From: Paenibacillus solanacearum
Lineage (GTDB): Bacteria > Bacillota > Bacilli > Paenibacillales > NBRC-103111
Direction of reading: 5' to 3'
NCBI RefSeq assembly: GCF_910593845.1
Contig: NZ_CAJVAS010000001.1
Coordinates: 186,001-250,000, forward strand
DNA: 64,000 nt
Part shown: positions 16,763 to 25,831 of the stretch, in pieces
Layout of the letters: each line of letters opens with the position of its first letter
Position numbering within the stretch: position 1 is the stretch's first letter
Made by a program: the position numbers and the translations under genes
The notes under the pieces: model-generated
Told to the model about the DNA's origin: nothing
Database searches by the model: none
What the model saw: the letters and a program-made list of their open reading frames with translations, nothing else

Positions 16763-18709
16763 ATGAAAAGGTCGTTTTGGTCCATGACGGTGACAGGTCT
16801 CCTGATTTCCGCGACCTTGAGCGGATGTTTCGGCGGACCGGCAGCCCAGCCCGCAAAAGAACCCACAAAAACGGACATGAAAGAGAACACGGCCGCACCG
16901 CCGGCTGGAGGCGGAGGAGGAGGCAGCGGAGCCTTTGAACTGAGACAGGCGCCAATGCTGGACGGGAAAGGACTTCCTTCGCTGAAGGACCGGCTGCCGG
17001 AGGAGCCGAAGATCGCCAATGAAATGCCGGCGGATATGCTTAAGACGGAAATTGGCACCTACGGCGGTACGATGCGCACGGTGACTTCGGTTATCGGATG
17101 GGACGCCGACGTGTTCGTCATGAGTAACGAGCCGCTGCTCAACACCCCGGGCATTCTCGGTAAAGAAATTACCGGCAACGTGCTGAAAGATTACAAGGCG
17201 AGCGCGGACAGCAAAGAATTTACGTTTATGATGCGCAAAGGGCTGAAATGGTCGGACGGGAAGCCGGTCACTTCCGAGGACGTCCGGTTCTCGATCGAGG
17301 ACATTTTGTTTAACGAGGAGTTGACCCCCGTATTCCCGGCCTGGCTGAGAGCGGGCGGCAAGGCGGATGGCGCGCCGCTGAAGTTCAAGGTTGTCGACGA
17401 GTATACGTTCCAGATTACGTTCGATCAGCCGTATGGCGGCTTCCCGATCCGCCTCGCGATCGAAAGCTGGCGCGGCTACAGCGATTACATTCTGAAGCCG
17501 GCGCATTTCCTGAAGCCGCTGCATAAGAAATATGCCGATGCGAAGCAGCTCGAGGCGAAGCTGAAGGAAGGCCAGTACGGGCCGGACGATTGGGTGAAAA
17601 TGTTCAACGACAAGGACGTGACCAGCCGCGAGCTGACCAAGCCCGAGGCGATCGGCTTCCCGGTTCTGTATCCGTGGATGATGGTGAAGCGGTCCGACAC
17701 GATGACGGATTACGAACGGAATCCGTACTACTTCAAAGTGGACGCCAAAGGCAACCAGCTGCCGTACATCGATAAAATTCAAAGCGCGCTCGTGCAAAAT
17801 ATCGAGATGGTCACGATGAAGACAATCGCCGGCGAGGTCGACTTCTCGCGCGAATCGGCCGCGCTCATCAAGATGCCGCTGTACAAGGAAAACGAGAAGA
17901 AGGGCGGCTACCGGACGCTGCTCTCCGACATGCATGTGACGCCGACGGACATCTTCCTGAACCAAACGTACAACGATCCGACCTGGCGCAAAGTCGTGCA
18001 GGACGTCCGTTTCCGCAAGGCGCTCAGCCTCGGACTCGACCGTAAGGAAATTATCGACACGATTTATTACGGCTTTGCCGAACCGGGAAAAATCGAGGAC
18101 CCTGCGTATAACGTGAACGAAGCGAATAAGCTGCTCGACGAGATGGGCATGAAGAAAGGCCCGGACGGCTTCCGTCTTGCGCCGGACGGCAAAAAATTCA
18201 GCATCTCGTTCGAAATCGGAGCCCAAGCGCCGGATATCGTCCCGCTGACGCAGCTTGTCGTCGAGTTCTGGAAGAAGATCGGCATCGACGTGACGATGAA
18301 GACGATCGACCAGACGCTGTGGGGCTCGCGCAGAGATGCCAACGAGCTTCAGGCGACGATGATCTGGACGCATACGCCGCTTTGGTATATGGCGGATTGG
18401 GGCCAAAACTTCTGGGGCAGACTGTGGAAATTATGGCTGGATACAGGCGGCAAGCAGGGCGAGGAACCGCCGGCCGACGTCAAGAAATTTTACGACCTCG
18501 TAGATAAAGTGTCGACCAGTCCGCCGGACGCAGCCATCAAAGCGATCGAAGACGTGAAGAAGGAAATGGGCAAAAACTACTGGTATTTCGTGCACATCGA
18601 AAATGTGAAGCAGCCGCTTATCGTGAGTGCGAAGCTTGGCAACATTCCGGAGAAAGGATTTGCCATTGCGGCGAACTTCAGCGGCGAGCAGTTCTTCTTC
18701 AAAAAATGA
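16763..18709 (+). CDS. Family 5 ABC transporter substrate-binding lipoprotein
   Basis: A 648-residue extracellular binding protein of the peptide/oligosaccharide (SBP_bac_5) class. A lipoprotein signal ends at L-S-G-C (Cys22), followed by a Pro/Gly-rich linker. The family core W-S-D-G-K-P-V-T-S-E-D-V-R-F lies near residue 165 and V-R-F-R-K-A-L-S-L-G-L-D near residue 415. It carries the motif L-D-G-K-G-L-P before the fold, shared with its paralogue at 25832. It heads the importer operon, but a terminator hairpin at 18749 separates it from the permeases, which should give more binding protein than pump. The ligand is probably an oligosaccharide rather than a peptide, judged from context. Confidence 0.92.
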   Translation: MKRSFWSMTVTGLLISATLSGCFGGPAAQPAKEPTKTDMKENTAAPPAGGGGGGSGAFELRQAPMLDGKGLPSLKDRLPEEPKIANEMPADMLKTEIGTYGGTMRTVTSVIGWDADVFVMSNEPLLNTPGILGKEITGNVLKDYKASADSKEFTFMMRKGLKWSDGKPVTSEDVRFSIEDILFNEELTPVFPAWLRAGGKADGAPLKFKVVDEYTFQITFDQPYGGFPIRLAIESWRGYSDYILKPAHFLKPLHKKYADAKQLEAKLKEGQYGPDDWVKMFNDKDVTSRELTKPEAIGFPVLYPWMMVKRSDTMTDYERNPYYFKVDAKGNQLPYIDKIQSALVQNIEMVTMKTIAGEVDFSRESAALIKMPLYKENEKKGGYRTLLSDMHVTPTDIFLNQTYNDPTWRKVVQDVRFRKALSLGLDRKEIIDTIYYGFAEPGKIEDPAYNVNEANKLLDEMGMKKGPDGFRLAPDGKKFSISFEIGAQAPDIVPLTQLVVEFWKKIGIDVTMKTIDQTLWGSRRDANELQATMIWTHTPLWYMADWGQNFWGRLWKLWLDTGGKQGEEPPADVKKFYDLVDKVSTSPPDAAIKAIEDVKKEMGKNYWYFVHIENVKQPLIVSAKLGNIPEKGFAIAANFSGEQFFFKK

Positions 18710-18748
18710 CCCGGAAACGGGAATAGCCGTCATCCGGCGGCGGGCAGG

Positions 18749-18794
18749 ATCTCAGGCAGCGGCTCATGCGTTGAGCGGCCGCCTGAGATTTTTT
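18749..18794 (+). terminator. Intra-operon terminator between binding protein and permeases
   Basis: A long stem runs from ATCTCAGGC to GCCTGAGAT, continues through GGCTCA/TTGAGC with small bulges, has a TGCG loop and is followed by six T. It probably lets only part of transcription pass to the permease genes. Confidence 0.75.
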
Positions 18795-18832
18795 GCCCGG
18801 CGCCGGGCCGGCCAAAAGGGGATGAGCGCAGC

Positions 18833-19831
18833 ATGTTACATTTTATCGGGCACCGGGTGCTCCAGTTAATCCCGCTTCTGATCGCCATCAGCATCATTGT
18901 CTTCGTCATTATCCAGCTCCCGCCCGGCGACTTTCTCACAACGTATATCCAGCAGCTAGAGCTGTCGGGATCGAAAGTGGACGCTTCGACGATCATCAGC
19001 CTGAAGCAGCAGTACGGACTGGATCAGCCGATGTATATGCAGTATTTCATTTGGATGAAGAACATTATTTTGCACGGCGACTTGGGCCGGTCGTTTCAAT
19101 GGAATTTGCCGGTATCGCAAGTGATCGGCGAACGGCTCGGGCTGACGATGGCGATCTCCGTCCTGACGCTCATCTTCGTATGGGTCGTCGCCATTCCGAT
19201 CGGTATTTATTCGGCAACGCATCAATACTCGATTCTGGACTATGTGTTTACGTTTATCGGCTTTATCGGCCTGGCCGTTCCCGGCTTTCTAATCGCGCTC
19301 ATTCTGGTGTACGCGGTGTTCGTCAATACCGGCCTGTCGATCACCGGGCTGTTCTCGCCGGAATTTCAGGACGCGCCGTGGAGCTGGGACAAAATCGTCA
19401 ATATGATGCAGCGCATCTGGCTTCCGATCGTCGTCATCGGCATGTCGGGAACGGCCGGCTTGATCCGCGTTACCCGGGGCATGCTGCTTGACGAGCTGCA
19501 GAATCAATACGTCATTACGGCGCGGGCCAAAGGGGTGGAGGAGCGCAGGCTGCTGTTCAAATATCCGGTGCGCATGGCGATCAATCCGCTGATCAGTACG
19601 ATCGGCTGGACGCTGCCGAGCATCATTTCCGGCGAAGCCATCGTTTCCATCGTGCTCAATATGCCGACGACCGGACCGATCCTGCTCAAGGCATTAATGT
19701 TTCAGGACATGTATCTGGCTGGCAGCTTTCTGCTCATCTTAAGCGTGCTGACCGTGATCGGGACACTGCTCTCGGATATACTGCTCGCGGTCGTTGATCC
19801 GCGGATCCGGTTTGGAGGGGTGCAGGAATGA
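18833..19831 (+). CDS. ABC transporter permease, OppB/DppB family
   Basis: A 332-residue inner-membrane permease with six helices. The N-terminal helix and the long external loop with Y-G-L-D-Q-P-M-Y-M-Q-Y are typical of OppB. The cytoplasmic EAA-type loop that contacts the ATPase reads A-R-A-K-G-V-E-E-R-R-L-L-F-K-Y near residue 228. It ends by overlapping the next permease start (ATGA), so the two are coupled. It forms the channel with the product at 19828. Confidence 0.93.
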   Translation: MLHFIGHRVLQLIPLLIAISIIVFVIIQLPPGDFLTTYIQQLELSGSKVDASTIISLKQQYGLDQPMYMQYFIWMKNIILHGDLGRSFQWNLPVSQVIGERLGLTMAISVLTLIFVWVVAIPIGIYSATHQYSILDYVFTFIGFIGLAVPGFLIALILVYAVFVNTGLSITGLFSPEFQDAPWSWDKIVNMMQRIWLPIVVIGMSGTAGLIRVTRGMLLDELQNQYVITARAKGVEERRLLFKYPVRMAINPLISTIGWTLPSIISGEAIVSIVLNMPTTGPILLKALMFQDMYLAGSFLLILSVLTVIGTLLSDILLAVVDPRIRFGGVQE

Positions 19832-20982
19832 GCGCGATCTTGCAAAAAATAAGAACCGGGCTGAGGCGCAGGCCGGAGCCGGAGAAGGCGAATCCCGACC
19901 CATACGAGGTCGCTTCCCAATGGCAGCTGATGTGGTGGAAGTTCAAAAAGCACAAAATGGCGATGATCGCGGGGATTGTGCTGATTGCGCTTTATTTGAT
20001 GGCGGCGTTTTGCGAGTTTCTCGCGCCGTCGCTTCCGCTCGAACGGTTTACCGAGTATAAGAATGCGCCGCCTTCCCAAATCCGGTTCGTCGATCCGGAA
20101 ACCGGGTTCAGCCTGCGGCCGTTCGTCTACGACATGAAGCAGCAAATCGACAAGGAGACGTTCCGGCGAACGTTCCAGGAGGACACGTCGACGAAGTTCC
20201 CGATCTACCTGTTCGTGCGCGGGGAGACGTACAAGTTCTGGGGATTGTTGGAGACGAACCTTCATTTGTTCGGGACGAAGGACCCGAAGAGCCCGCTGTT
20301 CCTGATGGGGACGGACGATCTGGGCCGGGACTTGTTCACGAGAATATTGTACGGCGCGCGCATCTCGCTGTCGTTCGGGCTGATCGGTATCGTGTTTACG
20401 CTCATTCTGGGGCTGCTGCTCGGCGGGCTGTCCGGATATTTGGGAGGCATCACCGACACGATCATCCAGCGGCTCATCGACCTGCTTATTTCCAAGCCGA
20501 CGATTCCGCTCTGGATGGCGCTCGCCGCCGCCTTGCCCAAGGATTGGACGCCGCTGCAAATTTATTTCGGAATGATTCTGATCATGTCGATCATCGGCTG
20601 GACGGGTCTTGCCCGCGTCGTGCGGGGGAAAATGCTTTCGCTGCGCGAAGAAGACTTCACGATGGCGGCGAGGCTGGCCGGGGCGAGCGATATGCGGATT
20701 ATTACGAAGCATCTGCTGCCCTCATTTGCCAGTTATATTATCGTCAACGTGACGCTGTCGATCCCGGCTACCATTCTCGGGGAGACGTCGCTCAGCTTTC
20801 TCGGTCTTGGACTGCAGCCGCCGGTCGTGAGCTGGGGCGTGCTGCTGCAATCGGCGCAAAATCTGGAGACATTGGCCCATCATCCCTGGCTGCTGTGGCC
20901 GGCCGCCTTTATCGTCGTCACCGTGCTCATGTTCAATTTCCTCGGCGACGGATTGCGGGATGCGGCCGATCCTTACAAGTAA
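19828..20982 (+). CDS. ABC transporter permease, OppC/DppC family
   Basis: A 384-residue permease. After an N-terminal cytoplasmic region and first helix (about residues 45-70) comes an external insert of about 100 residues, longer than in OppC, ending in M-G-T-D-D-L-G-R-D-L-F-T-R, the family hallmark. The EAA loop A-A-R-L-A-G-A-S-D-M-R-I-I is near residue 273. The enlarged insert may contact a bulky substrate-loaded binding protein. It is translationally coupled to the upstream permease and followed 12 bases later by the first ATPase gene. Confidence 0.93.
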   Translation: MSAILQKIRTGLRRRPEPEKANPDPYEVASQWQLMWWKFKKHKMAMIAGIVLIALYLMAAFCEFLAPSLPLERFTEYKNAPPSQIRFVDPETGFSLRPFVYDMKQQIDKETFRRTFQEDTSTKFPIYLFVRGETYKFWGLLETNLHLFGTKDPKSPLFLMGTDDLGRDLFTRILYGARISLSFGLIGIVFTLILGLLLGGLSGYLGGITDTIIQRLIDLLISKPTIPLWMALAAALPKDWTPLQIYFGMILIMSIIGWTGLARVVRGKMLSLREEDFTMAARLAGASDMRIITKHLLPSFASYIIVNVTLSIPATILGETSLSFLGLGLQPPVVSWGVLLQSAQNLETLAHHPWLLWPAAFIVVTVLMFNFLGDGLRDAADPYK

Positions 20983-20994
20983 AGGGGGCAACCA

Positions 20995-22059
20995 ATGATG
21001 GTTCATGAACCAAAGAGCGGACAGGACGACGTCATTCTGGAAGTGAATAATTTGCGGACATATTTCCGGCTGGACGAAGGGCTGCTGAAGGCGGTCGACG
21101 GCGTCGATTTGAAGATCAAGGCGGGCAAGACGCTCGGTATCGTCGGCGAGAGCGGCTCGGGCAAAAGCGTCACCTCGCAGTCGATTTTGCGGATCGTGCC
21201 GACGACGGCGGCCGTGGAAGGCGAGATCAAGCTGCGCCGACGGAAGCAGGGCAAGACGGAAGTCGTCGATCTGGCGCGCATGGAGCCGGAAGGCGCCGAG
21301 ATCCGATCGATCCGCGGGGGAGAAATCAGCATGATCTTCCAGGAGCCGATGAAGGCGTTCTCTCCGATCCATACGATCGGCAATCAGATTGTGGAAGCGA
21401 TCATGCTCCATCGCACGAAGAATAAGGAGGAAGCGAAGCGGATGGCGATCGAGACGCTGCGGAAGGTCGGCATGTCCAATCCGGAGCAGCGGTTCGGGGA
21501 ATTCCCGCACCAGCTGTCGGGCGGCATGCGGCAGCGGGCGATGATCGCGATGGCGCTGTCTTGTAATCCGTCGATTCTGATCGCCGACGAGCCGACGACG
21601 GCGCTTGACGTGACGGTGCAGGCGCAAGTGCTGCAGCTCATCAACGATTTGAAGCGGACGATCGGCACCTCGGTCATATTCATCACGCATGACCTTGGCG
21701 TCATCGCCGAAATGTCGGATGAGGTGGCGGTCATGTACCTGGGGAAAGTGGTGGAATATACCGACGTCGAATCATTGTTTTACGGCGCGCTGCATCCGTA
21801 TACGCAGGCGCTGCTGCACTCGATTCCGTCGGTGGCCAAGCGCAACGCACGGCTCGATTCCATCGAGGGCACGGTGCCGTACCCGATGAATTTGCCGAAG
21901 GGCTGCGGCTTTTATTCCCGGTGCAAGCGGGCGCAGGACGGATTGTGCAACGTAGAGGACGTGCCGCTCGTCGAAGTGAAGGACGGTCATTACGTACGAT
22001 GTCTGCTCGTCGAAGCACGGACGCCGGCAGAGGTGGGAGGCTTGCATGGAGAACAATAG
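20995..22059 (+). CDS. ABC transporter ATP-binding protein, OppD/DppD family
   Basis: A 354-residue ATPase. Walker A G-E-S-G-S-G-K-S is near residue 54, the ABC signature L-S-G-G-M-R-Q-R near residue 170, and Walker [13 protein letters not shown] near residue 192. The C-terminal oligopeptide-type extension has a Cys-rich [15 protein letters not shown] that in relatives binds an iron-sulfur cluster. Two adjacent ATG codons can start it, and the gene follows an AAAGGGGG site. It overlaps the second ATPase gene by 14 bases. It powers the importer as a heterodimer. Confidence 0.94.
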   Translation: MMVHEPKSGQDDVILEVNNLRTYFRLDEGLLKAVDGVDLKIKAGKTLGIVGESGSGKSVTSQSILRIVPTTAAVEGEIKLRRRKQGKTEVVDLARMEPEGAEIRSIRGGEISMIFQEPMKAFSPIHTIGNQIVEAIMLHRTKNKEEAKRMAIETLRKVGMSNPEQRFGEFPHQLSGGMRQRAMIAMALSCNPSILIADEPTTALDVTVQAQVLQLINDLKRTIGTSVIFITHDLGVIAEMSDEVAVMYLGKVVEYTDVESLFYGALHPYTQALLHSIPSVAKRNARLDSIEGTVPYPMNLPKGCGFYSRCKRAQDGLCNVEDVPLVEVKDGHYVRCLLVEARTPAEVGGLHGEQ

Positions 22060-23065
22060 CCGCATTCTCGAAGTGACGTCGCTCAAAAAATATTTTCCGG
22101 TCAAAAAAGGGTTTCTGAAGCGCACGGTCGGTCACGTTAAAGCGGTCGACGATATTCATCTGCACATTAACGAAGGCGAAACGCTGGGACTCGTGGGCGA
22201 GTCCGGCTGCGGCAAGACGACGCTCGGGCGATGTATATTGCGGGCGATCGAGCCGTCGGAAGGTTCTGCGCGGTTCAAGGACCGCAAAGGCAATCCGGTG
22301 GAGCTGACGACGCTCGACCCGAAGCAGCTGCGTAAGATTCGAAGGGATATGCAGCTTATATTCCAGGACCCATACTCGTCGCTGAACCCGCGCATGACGG
22401 TGCTGAACATTATCGGCGAGCCGCTCTTGTGCAACGGCATCGCCAAGGGAGAGGAGCTCAGGGAGCGGGTCAAGCGGCTCATGGAGATGGTCGGGCTGAA
22501 CAGCCGGCATCTGGAGCGGTATCCGCATGCGTTCAGCGGAGGGCAGCGACAGCGGATCGGCATCGCGCGGGCGCTGGCGACCAATCCAAGGTTCATCGTA
22601 TGCGACGAAGCGGTATCGGCGCTCGACGTCTCGGTGCAGGCGCAAATTTTGAACCTGCTGCAGGACTTGCAGGAGCAGCTGAACTTAAGCTACTTGTTCA
22701 TCTCGCATGATCTGGGCGTCATCCAGCATATTTCCGACCGCGTCGGGGTCATGTACGTTGGCAAAATGGTGGAGATGGCAGAAACCGACGCCCTGTTCAA
22801 CACGCCGAAGCATCCGTATACCGAAGCGCTACTGTCGGCAAAGCCCGTTCCCGATCCGCGAGCCAAATCCAGGCGCATTATATTGGAAGGCGAGGTGGCG
22901 AATCCGGCGAATCCGCCGTCCGGCTGCTACTTCCACCCGCGCTGCAAATACGCCACCGAACTATGCAAGCAGAAGGCGCCGGAATGGACCGAGGTCGGCA
23001 AAGACCATTACGTGGCCTGCCATTTGGCCGGCGAGCTTGAACTGCAAGGGGTGCACACGCAATGA
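22046..23065 (+). CDS. ABC transporter ATP-binding protein, OppF/DppF family
   Basis: A 339-residue ATPase. Walker [10 protein letters not shown] near residue 53, signature F-S-G-G-Q-R-Q-R near residue 165, and Walker [13 protein letters not shown] near residue 190. The N-terminal [10 protein letters not shown] segment and the C-terminal [10 protein letters not shown] tail are OppF hallmarks. It starts inside the end of the OppD gene, and its stop overlaps the next small gene by 4 bases, so the operon continues. Confidence 0.94.
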   Translation: MENNSRILEVTSLKKYFPVKKGFLKRTVGHVKAVDDIHLHINEGETLGLVGESGCGKTTLGRCILRAIEPSEGSARFKDRKGNPVELTTLDPKQLRKIRRDMQLIFQDPYSSLNPRMTVLNIIGEPLLCNGIAKGEELRERVKRLMEMVGLNSRHLERYPHAFSGGQRQRIGIARALATNPRFIVCDEAVSALDVSVQAQILNLLQDLQEQLNLSYLFISHDLGVIQHISDRVGVMYVGKMVEMAETDALFNTPKHPYTEALLSAKPVPDPRAKSRRIILEGEVANPANPPSGCYFHPRCKYATELCKQKAPEWTEVGKDHYVACHLAGELELQGVHTQ

Positions 23066-23469
23066 CCGCCATCGTTGCGATCTTGACGGCGTCGCTGCTC
23101 CTGCTCTTTGCGATGATGGCTGCGACGAGCTGGTTCATGACCCGGCTCATGCGAGCGTATATCGGGTCGAAGCACGAGCTGCTCGAACAAATTCTCCGCA
23201 CGGAGCAAGTGCCTGAGCAATGGGCTTCCTCGTACAGCCTTGCGGCAGTCAGACGGGCCCCGCGTACGGAGGGAGCAGGAACGATAGCGGCGGCGGACGA
23301 CAGGGCGGCACGGAAATCGATACGCAAGCTGGACCGGCTCATCGGCTATGTGCGGACGACGAGGCTGGTGGAGGATGAAGAAACACGCCGGACGCTGCTG
23401 GCCGATCTGTCGCGTATCCGCGGGCAATGGGGAGGAGCTTGTCATGAACAGCCTGCCGGATCACAATAG
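23062..23469 (+). CDS. Small single-pass membrane protein in the importer operon
   Basis: A 135-residue protein. One N-terminal helix (residues 3-25, [14 protein letters not shown]) is followed by a charged cytoplasmic domain containing [15 protein letters not shown] and two short helices. No family is recognised. It is coupled by an ATGA overlap to the OppF gene and overlaps the next gene by 26 bases, so it belongs to the operon. Possible roles are a subunit or assembly factor of the importer. Confidence 0.65.
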   Translation: MTAIVAILTASLLLLFAMMAATSWFMTRLMRAYIGSKHELLEQILRTEQVPEQWASSYSLAAVRRAPRTEGAGTIAAADDRAARKSIRKLDRLIGYVRTTRLVEDEETRRTLLADLSRIRGQWGGACHEQPAGSQ

Positions 23470-23911
23470 GAAGAGGCTGCTCGTCATCGCCGCTTACTTG
23501 CTCAGCGCCTTCACCGGAGCGCTCGGCTTGCTGAACTGGGTCGTCCTGCGGGAAATGCTGATGACGCTGGTGGCAAGCAGCTCAATCAGCCGCTGGTCAT
23601 GGCGGGCGATCGATCAATTCAGTTTTTTGCTGCTCGGCATGCTGTGGCTGGCATTCGTCCTGTATGTCCAGCACAACTACGCGAGGCGCGCCGAGCGTCA
23701 GACACTGTGGAGCACGGTCATGCTGTTCACCGGGATTCAGGTGCTTTTACTATTTTTTTGCCACCTCATTCCGCCGGCAATTGGTATAATAAGGTATACG
23801 AGCCTGCAATTCGTTATGGCGGGCGCAGAGGCGGTCGTCGGAACGGCGCTCGTATGCCTTGCACGGTATTATTCGAGTAGGAAGCGGAATCGCGGAAAGG
23901 AGCGGTTGTGA
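23444..23911 (+). CDS. Four-helix membrane protein in the importer operon
   Basis: A 155-residue protein with about four membrane helices (near residues 12-35, 50-68, 85-103 and 113-133) and a basic C-terminus. ATG 23444 is chosen because GGAGGAG lies just upstream; a longer in-frame start lies inside the previous gene without a site. It overlaps the previous gene and touches the next at TGATG. No family is recognised. Its position between an importer and an isomerase is conserved within the operon only as far as this window shows. Confidence 0.65.
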   Translation: MNSLPDHNRKRLLVIAAYLLSAFTGALGLLNWVVLREMLMTLVASSSISRWSWRAIDQFSFLLLGMLWLAFVLYVQHNYARRAERQTLWSTVMLFTGIQVLLLFFCHLIPPAIGIIRYTSLQFVMAGAEAVVGTALVCLARYYSSRKRNRGKERL

Positions 23912-24735
23912 TGGATGTTGGCGTCGTGTCGCGCAGCTTTCGGCAGCTTACGAATCGGGAGGCGGCGGAGCTGATCGCGACGAACGGGTTTGCATGGACG
24001 GAGCTTTGCTTTTCCCAGACCGATTCGAATTACTGGGTATATAACGGTCGATCCGACTTGTCGGAGTTGACCGACGCGCGTAGCAAGGAGATTGTGGAGA
24101 CGTATCGAAGCCAAGGCGTGTCGGTGCCTTCGCTCGGCGTATTCACCAATTTGCTGGAGCCGGATGATGAGGAATGGGAGCGCAACCTCGCTTATTTCGA
24201 GCGGCATATGCAGATTGCGGCGCTCAACGGGATCCCATACGTCGCAACGGAATGCGGCTTCGTGAAAGGGGCGCGGGGCGTCCAGGCGGACCGTTATGAG
24301 ACCGCTTACCAGCGGCTGGTCGACAGCTTCAGGCGGCTGGCGGCGATGGCGGAGCGCTATGGCGTGCATGTCGCGCTGGAGCCGTGCGTGCTCGATGTTG
24401 TGCCCAGCGCGAAGCGGACCGCCGATTTCATCAAGGAGGTCGGCTCGGACCGGGTGCGCGTGCTGCTCGATCCCGCCAATCTGATCGCCAACAGCTCGGA
24501 GGAAGACATGTTCCGCTATTTAGCGCCGCATATTGCGTACTTTCATGGGAAAGACCGCAAAGTAAACGACGCTTACGGCCGGGCGGTCGGCGACGGGGAT
24601 ATCGATTGGCCGGTATTTTTGAAGCTATATCATACGTATACCGAAGGCGTTCCGTTTATATTGGAGTACGTGACCGCCGATAATTTTTGCGAAATACGCG
24701 ACCGTGTGCTGGCGGCCGACAAGCTGAGCCGTTAA
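23911..24735 (+). CDS. Sugar phosphate isomerase/epimerase (xylose-isomerase-like TIM barrel)
   Basis: A 274-residue AP-endonuclease-2-type TIM barrel. Candidate metal ligands lie in V-A-L-E-P (near residue 156), L-L-D-P-A-N-L (near residue 188), Y-F-H-G-K-D (near residue 211) and a final L-E-Y-V segment. Such enzymes isomerise, epimerise or dehydrate sugars and keto-inositols. ATG 23911 has AAAGGAG 8 bases upstream; GTG 23908 is an alternative. It closes the importer operon and presumably works on the imported sugar, together with the Gfo/Idh/MocA enzymes. Confidence 0.88.
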   Translation: MDVGVVSRSFRQLTNREAAELIATNGFAWTELCFSQTDSNYWVYNGRSDLSELTDARSKEIVETYRSQGVSVPSLGVFTNLLEPDDEEWERNLAYFERHMQIAALNGIPYVATECGFVKGARGVQADRYETAYQRLVDSFRRLAAMAERYGVHVALEPCVLDVVPSAKRTADFIKEVGSDRVRVLLDPANLIANSSEEDMFRYLAPHIAYFHGKDRKVNDAYGRAVGDGDIDWPVFLKLYHTYTEGVPFILEYVTADNFCEIRDRVLAADKLSR

Positions 24736-24869
24736 AGCGCCGGCCGGCTTTCATATGAATCATTCGCGCCTTCGCGCGAACGGCATTGCAGTTATGGCAT
24801 CAGGACCGACGCGGGAAGACCGCTTCCGGACTTCCGGTGTAATCTTACGGTTGGAATGAGGCGAATCCG

Positions 24870-25799
24870 GTGGAATTCAAATTAACGAGCAGTCAATTTA
24901 TGAAAGAAGCGGCGTTCCCGTTCTGGATACGCCGTTACTTTCATGACCATGCGAACACCCCTTCCGCGCACCGGCATGATTTTATCGAGCTGGTCTATAT
25001 CGTCTACGGGGAAGCGGAGCATGTGTTCGAAGGGGAATGTTACAATATTCGCGCAGGAGACGTATTCATCATCAATCCCGATGAAGTTCACGCCTACCGG
25101 ATCGAGCCGGGCAAGCGGCTTGAAATTATTAACTGCCTGTTCCTGCCGGAGCTCATTCAGGAGAGCTGGCTGCGGGAGCTGGGCATTTCCCAATCGATGG
25201 ACTACTTTTATGTGCACCCGTTCCTGAATACAACGGAGCGGTTCCATCACCGGTTGAACTTGCGCGGACAGGATGCGTCGCGAACGCTGGTGCTGCTCGA
25301 GGGCATGATCCAGGAAAACGACCGGCGGCAATCCGGCTATTCGACGCTCATTCGCATTCAACTGGTCGAGCTGCTGATCCTGCTGTCGCGGTATTACGGG
25401 CAGCAGGACGTCATGAGCGGGCCCAAGCCGCAGCGCGAAAGCGAGCATCAGCTGATCGTCCGCCGCATCAGCGGGTATCTGGAGCGGTACTACGACAAGA
25501 AGGTGTCGGTGCCGTCGATCTGCGAATTGTTCAACGTCAGCACGCGGCAAGTCAACCGTATCTTCAAAAAAGAAACGGGCATGACCGTCATTGAAGCGGC
25601 GCATCACATCCGTATCGATAAAGCGAAGATTTTGCTGGAGGAAACCGACGAGAAGGTTATTACGATCGCCGGGAAAGTGGGCTATGACGACCCTGCCTTT
25701 TTTAGCCGGCTGTTCCAGCGGCTTGTCGGCTGCTCGCCGGGCAAATACCGCGAGCACCACTTGCCGGCGCGAACCGGCGGCCATCACAGCCCGACGTAG
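24870..25799 (+). CDS. AraC-family transcriptional regulator with cupin sensor
   Basis: A 309-residue regulator. The N-terminal cupin has H-R-H-D-F-I-E-L-V-Y-I-V-Y-G near residue 35 and A-G-D-V-F-I-I-N-P-D-E-V-H near residue 65. The C-terminal pair of helix-turn-helices includes S-V-P-S-I-C-E-L-F-N-V-S-T-R-Q-V-N-R-I-F and the second-helix signature V-G-Y-D-D-P-A-F-F-S-R-L-F. GTG 24870 is the best start; the site before it (TGAGGCG) is weak. It lies between the importer operon and the second binding protein, so it probably activates one or both in response to a sugar. Confidence 0.9.
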   Translation: MEFKLTSSQFMKEAAFPFWIRRYFHDHANTPSAHRHDFIELVYIVYGEAEHVFEGECYNIRAGDVFIINPDEVHAYRIEPGKRLEIINCLFLPELIQESWLRELGISQSMDYFYVHPFLNTTERFHHRLNLRGQDASRTLVLLEGMIQENDRRQSGYSTLIRIQLVELLILLSRYYGQQDVMSGPKPQRESEHQLIVRRISGYLERYYDKKVSVPSICELFNVSTRQVNRIFKKETGMTVIEAAHHIRIDKAKILLEETDEKVITIAGKVGYDDPAFFSRLFQRLVGCSPGKYREHHLPARTGGHHSPT

Positions 25800-25831
25800 A
25801 GGGGGAGCTGAATGTGGAGGGTACCGGACGG

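Noticed and set aside
16730-18406. Antisense open frame of over 550 codons opposite the binding-protein gene
   Set aside because: It is the complement of a gene whose codon pattern leaves few stops; it lacks a ribosome site and any recognisable motif.
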